A stretch of 64,000 nucleotides of DNA from UBA6168 sp964508135 (GTDB lineage Bacteria > Bacteroidota > Bacteroidia > Chitinophagales > Saprospiraceae). Shown here piece after piece: positions 17,601 through 25,508 of the stretch (position 1 is the first letter of the stretch; each line of letters starts with the position of its first letter). A program made the translations under genes and the position numbers. Location of the stretch: positions 11,096 to 75,095 of the forward strand of contig CAZDSU010000028.1 in assembly GCA_964508135.1 (NCBI GenBank), given 5' to 3'. The notes under the pieces are model-generated. The model was not told the origin of the DNA and searched no databases. It was given only the letters and a program-made list of their open reading frames with translations.

Positions 17601-18494
17601 TCAATCCAACTCATCCAAGTGGTACTTCTCGATGAGTTCAATCAAAGTGTTATCGTAGTGTTTGGCCGTAGCGTAGCCAAGTTTTTTAAGGCCCTTCGCC
17701 CATGCCTCATAGTCGTCACCGTGTTTGAGTAAGGTCTTGTATTTGCCGCTGACTATCATTTTGCTGTGTGCCCGCCAGCTTTCCCATGAGTTGCCGTACT
17801 TCCTGAAAAAATCCTTGTGGCTGTCGTCGCCAAAATTCGAGCAGTGACCTTTACTGCAAGTGCGGCTGAAGCATTTCACCCCAAAGTGGTTGTTGTTCTT
17901 CTTGGCCAACTGGCTTGCACCAGCGTTGGTTTCAAGGATGCCCTGTGCCATTTTGACGCTGGCAGGTATGTTGTAGCGCTCCGATTCCTCAATAGCCAAG
18001 TCCTTGAATCGGCGGATGTACGACTTTACCCGCTTTTTCTCTGCGTCGTCGCCAGCCTCGTCGGCGAAGTAGTCCTTCGATTCAAAAATGGTCGCCAGGC
18101 CGCCCCATGCCGACTTTTTGGAGGTCGGCGGCTCCTCGTAGGCAACAGTTTCGGCAACGGGCATGCCTCCCATGTCGGCCCGCTGCCGAGCACCCACGCC
18201 CATCTCAAGGCTCGCATCCTTTCGGAAAACAAAGAATGCAAAGGCGCATAATATGGCCACCTTGGCCACAGGAACTTTCATAGCGCTCGGAGCAACGGCG
18301 GTTTTTTTGTAAAACTGGTACTTACCCACCACAAACAAACGCTCGATGACAAGCGCCAGTTGGCGCAGCACCCGAACGGCCATCGCACCCAGCGAAAGCG
18401 GTTGGTGGTTGCTGTAAGCGATGCCACTGCCGGAGCGGCTGTAACGGGCATGACCGTAGTCGGAATCGAAACTTTTTTGTTGGTTGTACATCAT
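17601..18494 (-). CDS. Membrane-anchored N-acetylglucosaminidase (GH73-like)
   Basis: A 297-residue peptidoglycan hydrolase. A cytoplasmic, basic N-terminal part is followed by one membrane helix (about 75-90, VAKVAILCAFAFFVF), so the C-terminal domain faces the periplasm. The glucosaminidase domain (about 155-297) holds the catalytic Glu188 in MAQGILETNAGAS, then KNNNHFGVKC, then SWRAHSKMI and YATAKHYDNTLIELIEKY. It is divergent from the LexA-like regulator at 18645, with a 150-bp AT-rich gap between them. Confidence 0.9.
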   Translation of the reverse strand: MMYNQQKSFDSDYGHARYSRSGSGIAYSNHQPLSLGAMAVRVLRQLALVIERLFVVGKYQFYKKTAVAPSAMKVPVAKVAILCAFAFFVFRKDASLEMGVGARQRADMGGMPVAETVAYEEPPTSKKSAWGGLATIFESKDYFADEAGDDAEKKRVKSYIRRFKDLAIEESERYNIPASVKMAQGILETNAGASQLAKKNNNHFGVKCFSRTCSKGHCSNFGDDSHKDFFRKYGNSWESWRAHSKMIVSGKYKTLLKHGDDYEAWAKGLKKLGYATAKHYDNTLIELIEKYHLDELD

Positions 18495-18597
18495 GGCTAA
18501 GTTGTTTTTGAAAAACCTTGAAAACTATTTGTATCTTCGAGCCTCCTTCTTGCATGTTTCTGTTGCTACTGCAATCTGATGGTGCAAATATAAACAC

Positions 18598-18640
18598 AAA
18601 ATGTTTTTTATTCCAAACATTTTTTAAAACATTTTTTATA
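18598..18640. promoter_or_regulatory. Candidate operator array before the LexA-like regulator
   Basis: Two direct copies of AAACATTTTTTA (18615 and 18627, 12 bp apart) and a related ATGTTTTTTA at 18601 lie just before the regulator start at 18645. Short repeats placed here fit an autoregulated operator between divergent genes. This is inference. Confidence 0.4.
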
Positions 18641-18644
18641 AAAA

Positions 18645-19349
18645 ATGGGTATCTTCTCAGAAAACATTGTGAATCAACGCTTTAGGCAAGTGTTTGAGGA
18701 ACTGGAAAAAAACAATTTGATTAAGGGAAAGTCTGATATTGCGAAGCAACTTGGCACCTACAACCACGTCGTAAACAGCATCCTCAAGGGCGACCGCAAC
18801 ATCACTGTCGAGCAGCTACACAAATTGTTTGAAATATACGGCATAGACGCCAACTACCTGTTTGGCTTAGCCAACCAGATGTTCAAGAAGGCGATGGACA
18901 CTGCCATCCCAGTCCGCTCCCTCGACGAGCGGCAGTTCGGGGGCCGCCTCAACATCACGCTTGTGCCCAATCGGGCCATGGCCGGCTATGCCCTCGAACA
19001 CTCGGACAACAGCTACCTTGCCGACCTGCCCAAGTTTTCCATCCCAAACCTTGACGGCAACCTCATCGCCTTCGAAATCAACGGCGACAGCATGTACCCG
19101 ACCATCACCAACGGCGACATCGTCGTATGCGAGCCGCTCGAACGGGGCGACCCCCTGCGGGACAACAATGTATATGTCGTCGTGACGGACGTAGTGGTGG
19201 CCAAGCGGGTGCAGCAACTGCGTGAAGGCAGCCAACTCCGCCTCATCTCCGACAACGGCACGGTTTACAAGCCCTACGAAGTGGACCTCGAAGACATCCG
19301 GCAGGTGCTGCGGGTGAAGTGCCGATTGACGACCTACGCAATTAGCTGA
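18645..19349 (+). CDS. LexA-like transcriptional regulator (HTH plus S24 peptidase)
   Basis: A 234-residue repressor. The N-terminal helix-turn-helix (about 10-75) includes KSDIAKQLGTYNHVVNSILKG. The C-terminal S24 domain has the Ser149-Lys187 dyad (NGDSMYPTI and VVVAKRVQ) and an Ala113-Gly114 bond (AMAGYAL) where self-cleavage would occur. Such proteins are CI/LexA-type repressors that sense RecA-ssDNA or other stress. Here it probably controls itself and perhaps the divergent glucosaminidase. No phage genes are adjacent. Confidence 0.92.
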   Translation: MGIFSENIVNQRFRQVFEELEKNNLIKGKSDIAKQLGTYNHVVNSILKGDRNITVEQLHKLFEIYGIDANYLFGLANQMFKKAMDTAIPVRSLDERQFGGRLNITLVPNRAMAGYALEHSDNSYLADLPKFSIPNLDGNLIAFEINGDSMYPTITNGDIVVCEPLERGDPLRDNNVYVVVTDVVVAKRVQQLREGSQLRLISDNGTVYKPYEVDLEDIRQVLRVKCRLTTYAIS

Positions 19350-19447
19350 AATTGGAAATTGGGAAATTTAGAAATTGGAAATTGGGAAATTGGAAATTGG
19401 GCACGGAAACCAATTTCTCAATTTCTCAATTTCGTAATTTCCAATTT
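19350..19447. repeat. AAATTGGG octamer inverted array overlapping a gene start
   Basis: About six AAATTGGG/AAATTGG units (19350-19400) face about five CAATTTCT/CAATTTCC units (19410-19447). It forms a large imperfect hairpin between the regulator and the membrane protein gene, and the reading frame of the latter runs through it. Confidence 0.8.
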
Positions 19448-20866
19448 CTGGGTTACACCACATGGCTCGTCCTCCTCTTTTTCTCCCTCGTCTTCTACCG
19501 TGAACGGGCCTTTTTCATGGATGCAGGCTTCCAGCTTTTCAACCTCATCAACGAGCAGAAAATCCAGGTTTACCATTACCGCTTCGTGACTGCTGTGCCG
19601 CAGGTCGTGCCGTTTTTGTTGATGAAAATGGGCGCACCGCTCTGGGCGCTGGGCATGGGGTTTTCGGCGGCGTACCTGCTTTTTTACTTCGTAATCTGGC
19701 ACCTGCTCGTCCGCTGGCTGCGCTGCGATGGCCTCGGCTGGGTACTGCTCTCCTTGGCCACGTTGATGACCTTCGACGGGTTTTACCACATCCAAAGCGA
19801 GTTCAATTTGGGACTCTCGCTGCTGCTGCTGGCCTTCGGCGTAGTGCTCCGCAATGCCCGGTTGGATGCCGCCTGGCAGTGGGCGGCACTCCTGCCACTG
19901 GCTGCCACCGTGGGCTTTTCGCACAAGTTGAGCATCATCTTCACGGTGTTCCTCTGGGTGTTTTTCTGGCTGAAAAACAAGAAGTTGCGACACTGGCGGT
20001 ACGGGCTGCTACTCGCCATTTTCATGTTGGCCACAGCCATCAAGTCAGTGTTTTTCACCAACTGGTACGAGGCGGCAAAACAGGCCGAATTCGCCGTCAA
20101 TCTCCAGCATTATTTTCCAAAAATCTGGGCCATCCCGTCCAACTTCGTTTTTCTCGAACGCTGCCTGCATTACTACTACTTGCTACCGCTGCTGCTCGGC
20201 GTGGTGAGCGTTTTTTACCTTTGGAAAAAGCAGTGGCTGCGGCTGGGGCTGGTCTGGTCGTTTTCGCTCGGCTACCTGCTGCTGTACAACATCGCCGACC
20301 CACAGGCGCAGTTTCGGTTTTACTCGGAGGTGTCGTATTTGCCATTGAGCATTTTTGTGGCAGTACCGTTGTTTTTTGATGTTTTCGCAACGGGTTTCAA
20401 CGTCACACCTGCGTCGCTTTTGTCATGGCCGAAGGCCATCTCTGCGTCACGCACGGCACACATGACGCAGAGGTGGCCTTCGGCCATGACAAAACTGGTG
20501 GCAGCCGTCCTTCTCCTCCGCCTCGCCACCATCGCCTGGAACCACCGCACCGTCGCCACTCAATTCACCTGGATTCAGCAGCACCTCGATCGTCCCGGCA
20601 ACCGTTTTTTGCTCCAAAAAGACCTCGTACCGATGGACACTGTGCTGATGGAATGGGGCGTGCCATTTACCGCCATGCACCTATCGGCGCTCGCCAGCCC
20701 CGACTCCGCCGAAACGCTGCTGGTCCTACCGGATTTTCAATGGTTCGAGGATAAAATGGAGAAGGACGGTGTGTTTTTTTCGCCGTTTCACAAGGTGTTG
20801 GAAAGGGAGGATTTGAACCAAAGGTATTATCGGCTACAGCCGGGGCGGTACGAGGTGGTTGAGTAA
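19352..20866 (+). CDS. Polytopic membrane protein, glycosyltransferase-like, start uncertain
   Basis: Up to 504 residues with about ten membrane helices between residues 35 and 400 and a soluble C-terminal part of about 110 residues. The overall shape resembles GT-C type mannosyltransferases, but no catalytic motif is certain. The frame opens with a TTG at 19352 inside the AAATTGGG microsatellite; the first ATG is at 19517, which would lose helix 1 (WLVLLFFSLVFY). The start may therefore be a non-ATG codon. A near-perfect 32-bp inverted repeat at 20418-20494 lies inside the gene and encodes about 25 residues of an extra-looking loop between two helices. Confidence 0.7.
   Translation: MEIGKFRNWKLGNWKLGTETNFSISQFRNFQFLGYTTWLVLLFFSLVFYRERAFFMDAGFQLFNLINEQKIQVYHYRFVTAVPQVVPFLLMKMGAPLWALGMGFSAAYLLFYFVIWHLLVRWLRCDGLGWVLLSLATLMTFDGFYHIQSEFNLGLSLLLLAFGVVLRNARLDAAWQWAALLPLAATVGFSHKLSIIFTVFLWVFFWLKNKKLRHWRYGLLLAIFMLATAIKSVFFTNWYEAAKQAEFAVNLQHYFPKIWAIPSNFVFLERCLHYYYLLPLLLGVVSVFYLWKKQWLRLGLVWSFSLGYLLLYNIADPQAQFRFYSEVSYLPLSIFVAVPLFFDVFATGFNVTPASLLSWPKAISASRTAHMTQRWPSAMTKLVAAVLLLRLATIAWNHRTVATQFTWIQQHLDRPGNRFLLQKDLVPMDTVLMEWGVPFTAMHLSALASPDSAETLLVLPDFQWFEDKMEKDGVFFSPFHKVLEREDLNQRYYRLQPGRYEVVE
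20418..20494. repeat. Intragenic palindromic element (32-bp arms)
   Basis: Arms 20418-20449 and 20463-20494 (starting TTTTGTCATGGCC) are complementary over 32 bp with one mismatch, around a 13-nt loop. It lies in frame within the membrane protein gene. Its size resembles the 30-bp-arm hairpin at 5977-6050, with a different sequence. Confidence 0.88.
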
Positions 20867-20875
20867 AGAAAATAT

Positions 20876-20906
20876 TTTGCTTTCAATGCGAGAAAACCTA
20901 TTTTTG
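20876..20906 (+). promoter_or_regulatory. Consensus promoter of the UPF0175/DUF3368 operon
   Basis: TTTG at 20876-20879, a 19-bp spacer and TATTTTTG at 20899-20906 match the Bacteroidota promoter consensus. The antitoxin start at 20924 is 17 bp downstream. Confidence 0.65.
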
Positions 20907-20923
20907 GAACAAAATCAATCATA

Positions 20924-21160
20924 ATGACCATCCAAATCGCTGACGAGCTTGCCCAAGGGCTATCGAAGCAGGACCTGCTGCTCGAAGTCGCCGTCGTGCT
21001 CTACCTCATGGAGCGCATCTCCCTTGGCAAAGCGGCCAAGCTGGCGGGCATGCACCGAATGGCTTTTCAGGTAGCGTTGGACAAGCGCCAAATTGCTATC
21101 CACTACGACATCAAGGATTTTGAACGGGAGCGCCAGCACCTGCAATCTTTGCGGGCATGA
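20924..21160 (+). CDS. UPF0175 family antitoxin
   Basis: A 78-residue protein of the UPF0175 family, typical antitoxins for DUF3368 PIN proteins. The pattern is an N-terminal beta-like stretch (MTIQIADELA), a helix LLLEVAVVLYLMERISLGKAAKLAG that forms the DNA-binding part, MHRMAFQVAL, then a charged C-terminal tail DIKDFERERQ that would wrap the toxin. Its stop overlaps the toxin start by four bases (ATGA), which indicates translational coupling. Confidence 0.9.
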   Translation: MTIQIADELAQGLSKQDLLLEVAVVLYLMERISLGKAAKLAGMHRMAFQVALDKRQIAIHYDIKDFERERQHLQSLRA

Positions 21161-21645
21161 TTGTCGTCAGCGATACTTCCCCTATTTCCAATTTGCTGAT
21201 GATAGGTTGGCTCCGAATCCTGCCGGAAGTTTACGGAAAGGTCGTTATTCCCGATGCTGTTTATGAAGAGGTGGAAGCGCTTGCACAGTTCGGTGTAAAC
21301 CTCCATGAGTTTTATGCAGCAGATTGGATTGAGCGGGCGATGCCAACCAATTTGAACGTAGTCAGCGAGTTGCTTGCAAAACTGGATGAGGGTGAGTCCG
21401 AGGCCATCGTTTTGGCCGAAGAACTGGCCGCCGATTTTTTGTTGATTGATGAACGGCTGGGCTGGCAGGCAGCTCAATTGCGCAATATCAAAACCATTGG
21501 ACTGCTTGGCACATTGGTCAAGGCCAAAGAAATGGGCATCATATCCGCTGTGAAACCAATGATAGAGGCACTTCGTCAGAAAGCCAAGTTTCGCATGGGC
21601 GAGGCGCTTGTTCAGCATGTGCTTACAGTTGCCGGAGAGGTATAA
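21157..21645 (+). CDS. DUF3368 PIN-fold toxin
   Basis: A 162-residue PIN-like ribonuclease. Acidic metal-binding residues are visible in VVSDTSPISNLL (Asp6), DEGESEAIVLA and LLIDERLG. Family ends with GLLGTLVKAKEMG. Such proteins are presumed to cut RNA and to be held inactive by the UPF0175 partner encoded immediately upstream. A strong terminator follows 11 bp later, so the pair is a self-contained module. Confidence 0.9.
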   Translation: MIVVSDTSPISNLLMIGWLRILPEVYGKVVIPDAVYEEVEALAQFGVNLHEFYAADWIERAMPTNLNVVSELLAKLDEGESEAIVLAEELAADFLLIDERLGWQAAQLRNIKTIGLLGTLVKAKEMGIISAVKPMIEALRQKAKFRMGEALVQHVLTVAGEV

Positions 21646-21656
21646 AGTGGTAGAAT

Positions 21657-21700
21657 TGAAAAGCCCCCAATGCTTTTTTAAAAGTATTGAGGGCTTTTCT
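21657..21700. terminator. Terminator shared by the toxin gene and the leftward oxidoreductase
   Basis: AAAAGCCC at 21659 pairs with GGGCTTTT at 21691, with CAAT/ATTG and CTTTT/AAAAG inner pairing. Flanking A and T make it usable from both sides between convergent genes (stops at 21645 and 21720). Confidence 0.8.
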
Positions 21701-21719
21701 ATTTGCGTATCAGGCTGCC

Positions 21720-23309
21720 TCACAACATCCCAATCCCCGCCAGTTCCGCATCGCTCACGTTTTTCAGCTTGCGATTTGCGGCGTCCCATTCCACCCGCTT
21801 GCCGGTGCGGAAGGAGACGGACGCCATGTGCGCCGAAATCGCTTCCTGAAATCCCTCCTCCAAGCCGCAACTGACCTTGTGGCCATTCCGGATGGCGCTC
21901 AACCATTCCCGCAGGTGCAGGAAGGTCGAATCAACCCGCTTGCCGTCCCGGTAGGTGTACATCAGGCCCTTGTTGGCAAAGTACTTGGCAGTGGCCCCGG
22001 TCACGGCATCCACGCCCTTGGCCCTTGGGTCGTAGGAGTACATCGGCACTTCGAGGTTGACGATGCCATTTTCAATAAATTCTTTGTAGCGGGTTGACTG
22101 CGGGTCGGCATGGATGACCAATTGCTCGCCAAGTTCCAGCGTGGCGTCGTGGCCCATGAGCAAGGTGCCCCGGTCGTACTGGTTGCCGAGGGTAGAGCTG
22201 TACACGAAGGTCATCCCTTTTTCTTTGCCAGCTTCTTGCGTGGCGCCCATCGTGAAATCGGGGTACTCCATCACCACTTGGAAAACGTCCGGCACATCAC
22301 GCCCGTCACGGTGCGTATAGATGCCGCCGGAGGCGGAACAACTGGCGGGAATGCCCATTTCCAGCACACAATTGATACGGTCGTAGTCGTGGGTGAGCAG
22401 GTCGCCGGAGAGGCCGGTGCCGTAGGCCCACCATTTGCGCCAGCGAAAATAATGCTCGGCATTGAACGGGATTTTGGGCGCATTGCCGAGGAAGAGGTCC
22501 CAGTCTATCGTCTGCGGATTGCCCTTTTCGTGGATTTCCCACTGCCAGGCGCCGTTGTCGTCGTTGCGGTTCGTGTTGGTCTGGATGAGGTTGATGTGCC
22601 CCAGCACTTTCTTCTTCACCAACTCCCTTGCGGTGAGGAAACTCGCCGTCTGGCGATGCTGGTGTCCCAACTGGAAGACCAGGCCAGATTTTTTCACCGC
22701 ATCGTACAGTTCAACGGTTTCCCGCACCTTGTGGGTCATGCATTTTTCCACATAAACATGCTTGCCCGCCTGCACGGCGGCAATGACCATCGGCGCATGG
22801 AGGTGGTCGGGCGTGGCGATGACCACGGCATCGAGGTTCGGGTCTTCGAGCATCTTGCGGTAGTCACGGTACTGCTTGGGCTTGAAGCCGTCAGCGGTGC
22901 CTGCGGCAACGCCCATTTCGCCCCGCACATCGAAGGCATCGCAGACCGCCGTGAGCTGCACGTTGAGCTTTTCCTGTTCGAGGTAGTCCTTCAGGCGGGT
23001 GTCCTTGGGGTCTTTGGCGGCGTTCTCTTTCATCTCGGCCAGCCATTTCGGGCTAGCAAACCCGATGGAGCGGATGAGGTGTTCGCCTCGGCCCCCGTAA
23101 CCAATGATGCCCACCCGCAACACGTCCCCTTTCATGGAGCCGGTCGGGTTGGGGGTGGCAGGCTCGATGTTGAGTTCATCAAGGATTTCCTGCTTGATTT
23201 CGTCGTCGTGGTCGCTCTTCGCATCGGCGCCGAGCAAAAAAGCGCCGAGCACGGGAATGGCGGCCAAGCCCTTGATGGCGTCCCGCCGGTTGATTTTATT
23301 TGTTGACAT
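21720..23309 (-). CDS. Gfo/Idh/MocA family oxidoreductase, Tat-exported
   Basis: A 529-residue NAD(P)-dependent oxidoreductase. The N-terminus is a twin-arginine signal (INRRDAIKGLAAIPVLGAFL), so the folded, cofactor-loaded enzyme should be moved to the periplasm. The Rossmann motif is VGIIGYGGRGEHL, followed by EDPNLDAVVIATPDHLHAPM and VYVEKCMTHKVRETVEL, where EKC/P is the family catalytic block. The sugar or polyol substrate is unknown. The ATG at 23309 is chosen because upstream codons encode a repeat-derived NQFNN sequence. It is followed upstream by a DoxX gene on the same strand. Confidence 0.92.
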   Translation of the reverse strand: MSTNKINRRDAIKGLAAIPVLGAFLLGADAKSDHDDEIKQEILDELNIEPATPNPTGSMKGDVLRVGIIGYGGRGEHLIRSIGFASPKWLAEMKENAAKDPKDTRLKDYLEQEKLNVQLTAVCDAFDVRGEMGVAAGTADGFKPKQYRDYRKMLEDPNLDAVVIATPDHLHAPMVIAAVQAGKHVYVEKCMTHKVRETVELYDAVKKSGLVFQLGHQHRQTASFLTARELVKKKVLGHINLIQTNTNRNDDNGAWQWEIHEKGNPQTIDWDLFLGNAPKIPFNAEHYFRWRKWWAYGTGLSGDLLTHDYDRINCVLEMGIPASCSASGGIYTHRDGRDVPDVFQVVMEYPDFTMGATQEAGKEKGMTFVYSSTLGNQYDRGTLLMGHDATLELGEQLVIHADPQSTRYKEFIENGIVNLEVPMYSYDPRAKGVDAVTGATAKYFANKGLMYTYRDGKRVDSTFLHLREWLSAIRNGHKVSCGLEEGFQEAISAHMASVSFRTGKRVEWDAANRKLKNVSDAELAGIGML

Positions 23310-23403
23310 TGTTGAATTGTTGAATTGGTTGAAATTGTTGAATTGGTTGAATTGGTCGGGGTTTTCGGGTTGGACTGCCAACTGCCAACTGCCGAACTGC
23401 CAA
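23310..23403. repeat. Mixed microsatellite (TTGTTGAA and CTGCCAA units)
   Basis: 23310-23357 holds degenerate TTGTTGAA/TTGGTTGA units and 23377-23403 holds CTGCCAA heptamers. It fills the gap between the DoxX and oxidoreductase genes, which are on the same strand. Confidence 0.75.
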
Positions 23404-23898
23404 CTATTTACTCCGCCATTGCGAAATGAGCCCGTCCAACCCGGCCATTTTACCCGTTGGGAAAACGAGCAGGACGCACAGCGCCGCAATTTCGATGAGG
23501 TTTTTGTTGACAAACAGGTAACTGCCTTCGGTGGGCATGGCGTATTTCACGCCGATGAGCGCCGGGTGCGAGAGGAAATAGAGGGCCAGCAACACGATGC
23601 CGCCCACGCAGGCGAGGCGGGTGAAGATGCCGAGCAACAGCCCCAATCCGACGAGGATGAGGCCCCAGACGTTCAGAAAGTCCACCACGTCCAGCACGCT
23701 GGGATTGGCGGCCATCTTGTAAAACAGGTTGGCGAAAAGCCCTTGGGAGTCCATCAGGTAACCGCCAGCCGACCAGCCAGGGTTCCAGAGTTTGACCACG
23801 CCCTCGTAGAGCAGGTGCCAGCCGATGAGCATCCGCAGGATGACCAAAAGCCATGTCTGCGCAGGTGTGTAGGATGAAATGCCGTTGGTTCCGTTCAT
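23404..23898 (-). CDS. DoxX family membrane protein
   Basis: A 164-residue inner-membrane protein with four helices (about 18-38, 75-95, 98-115 and 138-155). The family pattern includes LVILRMLIGWHLLYEGVVKL near the N-terminus and WGLILVGLGLLLGIFTRLA in the centre. DoxX proteins are linked to quinone or sulfur redox reactions in the membrane. It precedes a Tat-exported oxidoreductase on the same strand, a pairing common in Bacteroidota. The ATG at 23898 removes 28 unlikely upstream residues. Confidence 0.88.
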   Translation of the reverse strand: MNGTNGISSYTPAQTWLLVILRMLIGWHLLYEGVVKLWNPGWSAGGYLMDSQGLFANLFYKMAANPSVLDVVDFLNVWGLILVGLGLLLGIFTRLACVGGIVLLALYFLSHPALIGVKYAMPTEGSYLFVNKNLIEIAALCVLLVFPTGKMAGLDGLISQWRSK

Positions 23899-24110
23899 TG
23901 TTTCGATGTTTAGATGAAGAAGGATTTGCGAATATACGGCAAGTTCGATACGGTGGTGCGGTCGGTTGCTGCTTTTCGTCACGGGATAAAATGATATTTG
24001 TCAATCGGGAGCGAGGAGGCTTGGTTGGGCGGTGGCGAGCGGGAACGGGTAGAACAATATTTGGAGGGTGGCTTGCTTGTTGTGCGGAGAATGTAAAAGT
24101 TTAAAAAGGC

Positions 24111-24118
24111 TATATTTG
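24111..24118 (+). promoter_or_regulatory. TAnnTTTG box before the TIR-FGE gene
   Basis: TATATTTG lies 25 bp before the start at 24144 and matches the -7 consensus. No clear TTTG was seen at the expected distance upstream. Confidence 0.4.
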
Positions 24119-24143
24119 CCGGGAACAACGAACAACCGCTTTT

Positions 24144-25409
24144 ATGCCCATTCTGCCCAAAATTTTCATAGCATACGCCCGAGAGGATGCCCACCTCCTC
24201 GAAAAGCTACGCAAACCCCTCAATGTACTTCGCCGTAATGGTCACTGCCATATCTTTTTCGATGGCGAAATCGTGCCAGGCGAACGCTGGGACAACAGGC
24301 TCAAGGACGAACTTCACCAAGCGGACATCTTCGTACTGCTCGTCACCGATGACTTCCTCGACAGCGACTATATCAACGACGTGGAACTATCCAAGGCACT
24401 CGAAAAAGAAAAGGAGGGTACGGCCAAAGTAGTGCCCATCATCCTGCGCCCTTGTATGTGGCAATACACCCGGCTCAAAGAATTCCAAGTAGTGCTGCAT
24501 GGTGGTAGCCCCATCGAAACCTCTGGAGGTTATGTCCATGCCGTTGAGCAGATAGCCAGGGTTATCGAGCAACGCAATGATTCGCTCCACATGGCTTCTG
24601 AGGAAGCAGAGCGCCGCCTCGAAACCCAACGCCGTGCCGCCGAAGAAGAAAAACGACGGAAAGCCGCCGAAGCTCAAAAACAAAAGGAAGAAACCGAACG
24701 CCAGCGCCACATTGCCCTCGACCCCTTCCACGACCTGATGATACCCATCAAAGGTGGCACCTTCAAAATGGGTGACAAGCACGAGGTAACAGTCAAAAAC
24801 TTCCACCTATGTAAGCACCCCGTCACGCAGGCACAATGGCGGGCAATCATGGGCAGCCACCACAGCTCTTTCAAAGGAGGCGACTTACCAGTTGAACGCG
24901 TTGTTTGGGACGAAGTGCAGGATTTTATCAAGAAACTGAATGATAAAACAAGTGAAAACAACCACCTTCCCTCCGAGGCGGAATGGGAGTTTGCCGCAAT
25001 GGGCGGCATCCAAAGCAAAGGCTTTGAATATGCAGGTAGCAATAAGCTCGACGAGGTGGGATGGTTTTGGGAGAACTCCGGAGACCTAAAACTATCAGGA
25101 TATTGGGACTTAGGCAAAATCAACAAGAACAATTGTAGAACCCATCCCGTCATGCAGAAAAAAGCAAACGAACTTGGCCTCTACGACATGAGCGGCAACG
25201 TCTGGGAATGGTGCCAGGACACCTGGCACGACGGCTACAGGGGCTTACCGACAGATGGCAGCGCATGGACCTCCGGCGGCGACCAAACCCGTCGTGTGGT
25301 TCGTGGCGGGTCTTGGAGCAACGCTGCCGGCAGTTGCCGCTCCGCCTGCCGTAGCGGGGGCAGTGCTGGCGATATGGGCTACGGCATTGGTTTTCGGTTG
25401 GCCCGGTAA
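24144..25409 (+). CDS. TIR domain - coiled coil - FGE-sulfatase fusion, candidate DGR variable protein
   Basis: A 421-residue protein without a signal peptide. Residues 1-140 are a TIR domain (KIFIAYAREDAHLLEKL, FFDGEIVPGERW, VVPIILRPCMW) with a Glu in NDVELSKALE at the usual NADase position. Residues 150-192 are a Glu/Lys/Arg coiled coil. Residues 198-421 are a formylglycine-generating-enzyme-like (C-type-lectin) fold: IPIKGGTFKMG, HPVTQAQWRAIMG, LPSEAEWEFAA, YDMSGNVWEWCQD. The end (about 385-421) has RGGSW and GFRLAR framing a segment rich in Ser, Gly, Ala and Cys. This is the layout of diversified C-termini of DGR target proteins. It is probably a cytoplasmic receptor-effector; the ligand is unknown. 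Confidence 0.88.
   Translation: MPILPKIFIAYAREDAHLLEKLRKPLNVLRRNGHCHIFFDGEIVPGERWDNRLKDELHQADIFVLLVTDDFLDSDYINDVELSKALEKEKEGTAKVVPIILRPCMWQYTRLKEFQVVLHGGSPIETSGGYVHAVEQIARVIEQRNDSLHMASEEAERRLETQRRAAEEEKRRKAAEAQKQKEETERQRHIALDPFHDLMIPIKGGTFKMGDKHEVTVKNFHLCKHPVTQAQWRAIMGSHHSSFKGGDLPVERVVWDEVQDFIKKLNDKTSENNHLPSEAEWEFAAMGGIQSKGFEYAGSNKLDEVGWFWENSGDLKLSGYWDLGKINKNNCRTHPVMQKKANELGLYDMSGNVWEWCQDTWHDGYRGLPTDGSAWTSGGDQTRRVVRGGSWSNAAGSCRSACRSGGSAGDMGYGIGFRLAR
25296..25406 (+). other. Candidate DGR variable region (VR)
   Basis: Encodes residues 385-421 of the TIR-FGE protein. The conserved frame VVRGGSW...CRSA.R...IGFRLA equals that of FGE-type DGR targets, in which template Asn codons (AAC/AAT) become varied. 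Here the corresponding codons are AGC, GCT, AGT, TGC, AGC, GGC, GAT, TAC and similar, which are mostly NNY, as expected from changes at template adenines. No template repeat was found in the window. Confidence 0.6.
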
Positions 25410-25474
25410 CTCACACTTTGGCACTTTAACCCTTTTACCCTCTGTCTTTTTAGTTTTTAAAACTTTTATAAATA

Positions 25475-25497
25475 CGGCGAAGCCGCCGATTTTTTTT
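25475..25497 (+). terminator. Short hairpin plus T run after the TIR-FGE gene
   Basis: CGGC-GAA-GCCG followed within four bases by eight T, 65 bp after the stop. The stem is short, so strength is uncertain. Confidence 0.45.
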
Positions 25498-25508
25498 CGA
25501 GAAGAGGG

